The position numbers and the translations under genes were made by a program. Shown here one piece after another: positions 62,998-64,000 of a stretch of 64,000 nt of DNA. Positions within the stretch are counted from its first letter, which is position 1, and the number at the start of each line of letters is the position of its first letter. Below the pieces are notes generated by a model, which saw only the letters and a program-made list of their open reading frames with translations, had not been told where the DNA came from and ran no database searches. The stretch spans positions 6,386,001 to 6,450,000 of the forward strand of contig JAUZTG010000029.1 of the NCBI GenBank assembly GCA_030734395.1. Reading direction: 5' to 3'. Origin of the DNA: Sarocladium kiliense. Lineage: Eukaryota; Ascomycota; Sordariomycetes; Hypocreales; Sarocladiaceae.

Positions 62998-64000
62998 GAT
63001 GGCGAGAGTTGAAGCTGGAGACGCGTCCCAGTCGCGTCGCGGGGTGGGATGCGCCGGATGCAGTGCGGGAAGTTGAGGATGTCACAGAAGGTAGCCAGAG
63101 TGTTTCGTGAGGTATTTGGTAGTCTCTGAACTGTTCAGGGGCGTGCTCAAGTCAATTGCGACCCGTGTTTGCCTGTAATGCGATATCGATGGCTGGATGG
63201 TTGTGCTGTTGAGGTCGAGATGGAGTTCTGCGAGGAGGACCCCCACCATCAGTTAGGAATCTTTTGTGGGTCGCGCAGCTGTGTAAGTGACCAGCACGTA
63301 GACGAGGAGGGTCTGCTCTCCCAACATTGTACATTACCTTACACCTGACTTTACCACCGAAAGTAACTAATTGAGGAGTCATGGGAGAATTTGGTTTGAG
63401 AGTCATTTCCAAGCTAGTCCAGGACAACAGGGACGGAAGATAACATCCTGATAAGTCTAGGAGACAGGACTTCGGTATGAGTACATTATTGTCTTGGGAA
63501 AGGCAGCGACCTCACCCATCGATGTTGGGTATTGGCTCAAGCTTATGAACAGTTTCGGTTATCTGAAATGCCGGACAATGGCAAAAAGGTGTGGATTGTT
63601 GCTCGTCCTCCAAGTCCTTAGCCTAGCTCCATCTCGTACGCATCCAACTCGCTCGGCTACCCACCTCCTGGCATGGCATTCTAATTATTCGGCAAGAAAC
63701 CCTTCGCAACAGTCTCGCTGTTCAAATAAGTGTGGACTCTTCACACTAGAAGAATGCCCAGTCGGTCTTACCCATGCGTCGGCAAAGACTGCACCGTTGC
63801 ACTCCTGCCAGGCGCAGCCGGCCTCACATACGCAGCAAGCCATCGAGTCCTATAGGCGAGGCGATGAATTGAGGCGAACGATTGAGCTGGGAATAATATG
63901 AAGGGGAGAATAGGTAGCCGAGATGCCAACCAACCTCATATTGCCATCGAAGTGGCGCACAAGTTATGATCAAGCTACCCCATCTCATATAAGGTCAGGT
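62998..64000. other. Window end, no supported gene
   Basis: 1 kb beyond the Mis12 start. The open frames here (for example 63494-63901, beginning at TTG) lack ATG starts or any family resemblance. Promoter of MTW1 lies at its left. Confidence 0.4.

Noticed and set aside
1..64000. CRISPR arrays, operons, rRNA or tRNA genes
   Set aside because: None were seen. Intron-rich genes and the protein families present are those of a fungus, not a prokaryote.

Overview
The window is nuclear DNA of a filamentous ascomycete (Pezizomycotina). Evidence: protein genes broken by 50-100 nt GT..AG introns with CTRAY-like branch sites, Zn(2)Cys(6) and bZIP/DUF3425 transcription factors, an STAND/NLR-type gene with a nucleoside-phosphorylase N-domain, fungal CYP and MFS families, and RIP-like TGG>TAG and CAA>TAA stops in dead genes. 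I could not fix the genus. There are no tRNA, rRNA, CRISPR or intact transposon genes. Gene models were built by reading splice sites and checking phase; every multi-exon model listed as intact sums to a whole number of codons.

Layout. 1-3.5 kb: a Zn2Cys6 regulator (cut by the window edge) diverges from a succinyl-CoA ligase alpha-like gene containing a 17-nt exon. 4.4-10.1 kb is a graveyard: a decayed Zn2Cys6 regulator lacking its zinc cluster, head to head with a decayed nucleoside phosphorylase-NACHT-WD40 gene, then an AT-rich block and a Ulp1-type protease fragment. 10.4-10.9 and 16.5-16.9 kb hold two diverged copies of a dispersed repeat. Between and after them lie an AKR9 aldo-keto reductase, a bZIP/DUF3425 regulator, a secreted alpha/beta hydrolase and a probably broken secreted beta-helix gene.

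20.8-25.6 kb: a DHA1-type MFS exporter and a cytochrome P450. 25.9-38.4 kb: a sugar/organic-acid handling locus with two sugar-porter MFS genes, an intronless GH3 beta-glucosidase of bacterial-like architecture and an ACS-family MFS carrier. Candidate CreA-type SYGGRG motifs lie in the upstream regions. A secreted CE1 esterase follows at 40 kb and an APH/CHK-like kinase at 41-42 kb.

43-63 kb is mostly conserved housekeeping: ITC1 (ISWI-complex subunit, whose first coding exon is only the ATG), ALG8 and an L-type lectin cargo receptor sharing one divergent promoter, a Gtt1-like glutathione S-transferase, a mitochondrial PPR protein and the kinetochore protein Mis12/Mtw1. Two small secreted cysteine-containing proteins (54.4-56.9 kb) sit between the lectin and the GST and are the best effector-like unknowns.

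Functional links that follow from the layout: sugar release and uptake (GH3 plus transporters); ER glycan synthesis and glycoprotein export (ALG8 plus lectin); and possibly a small oxidation/export unit (P450 plus DHA1 exporter).
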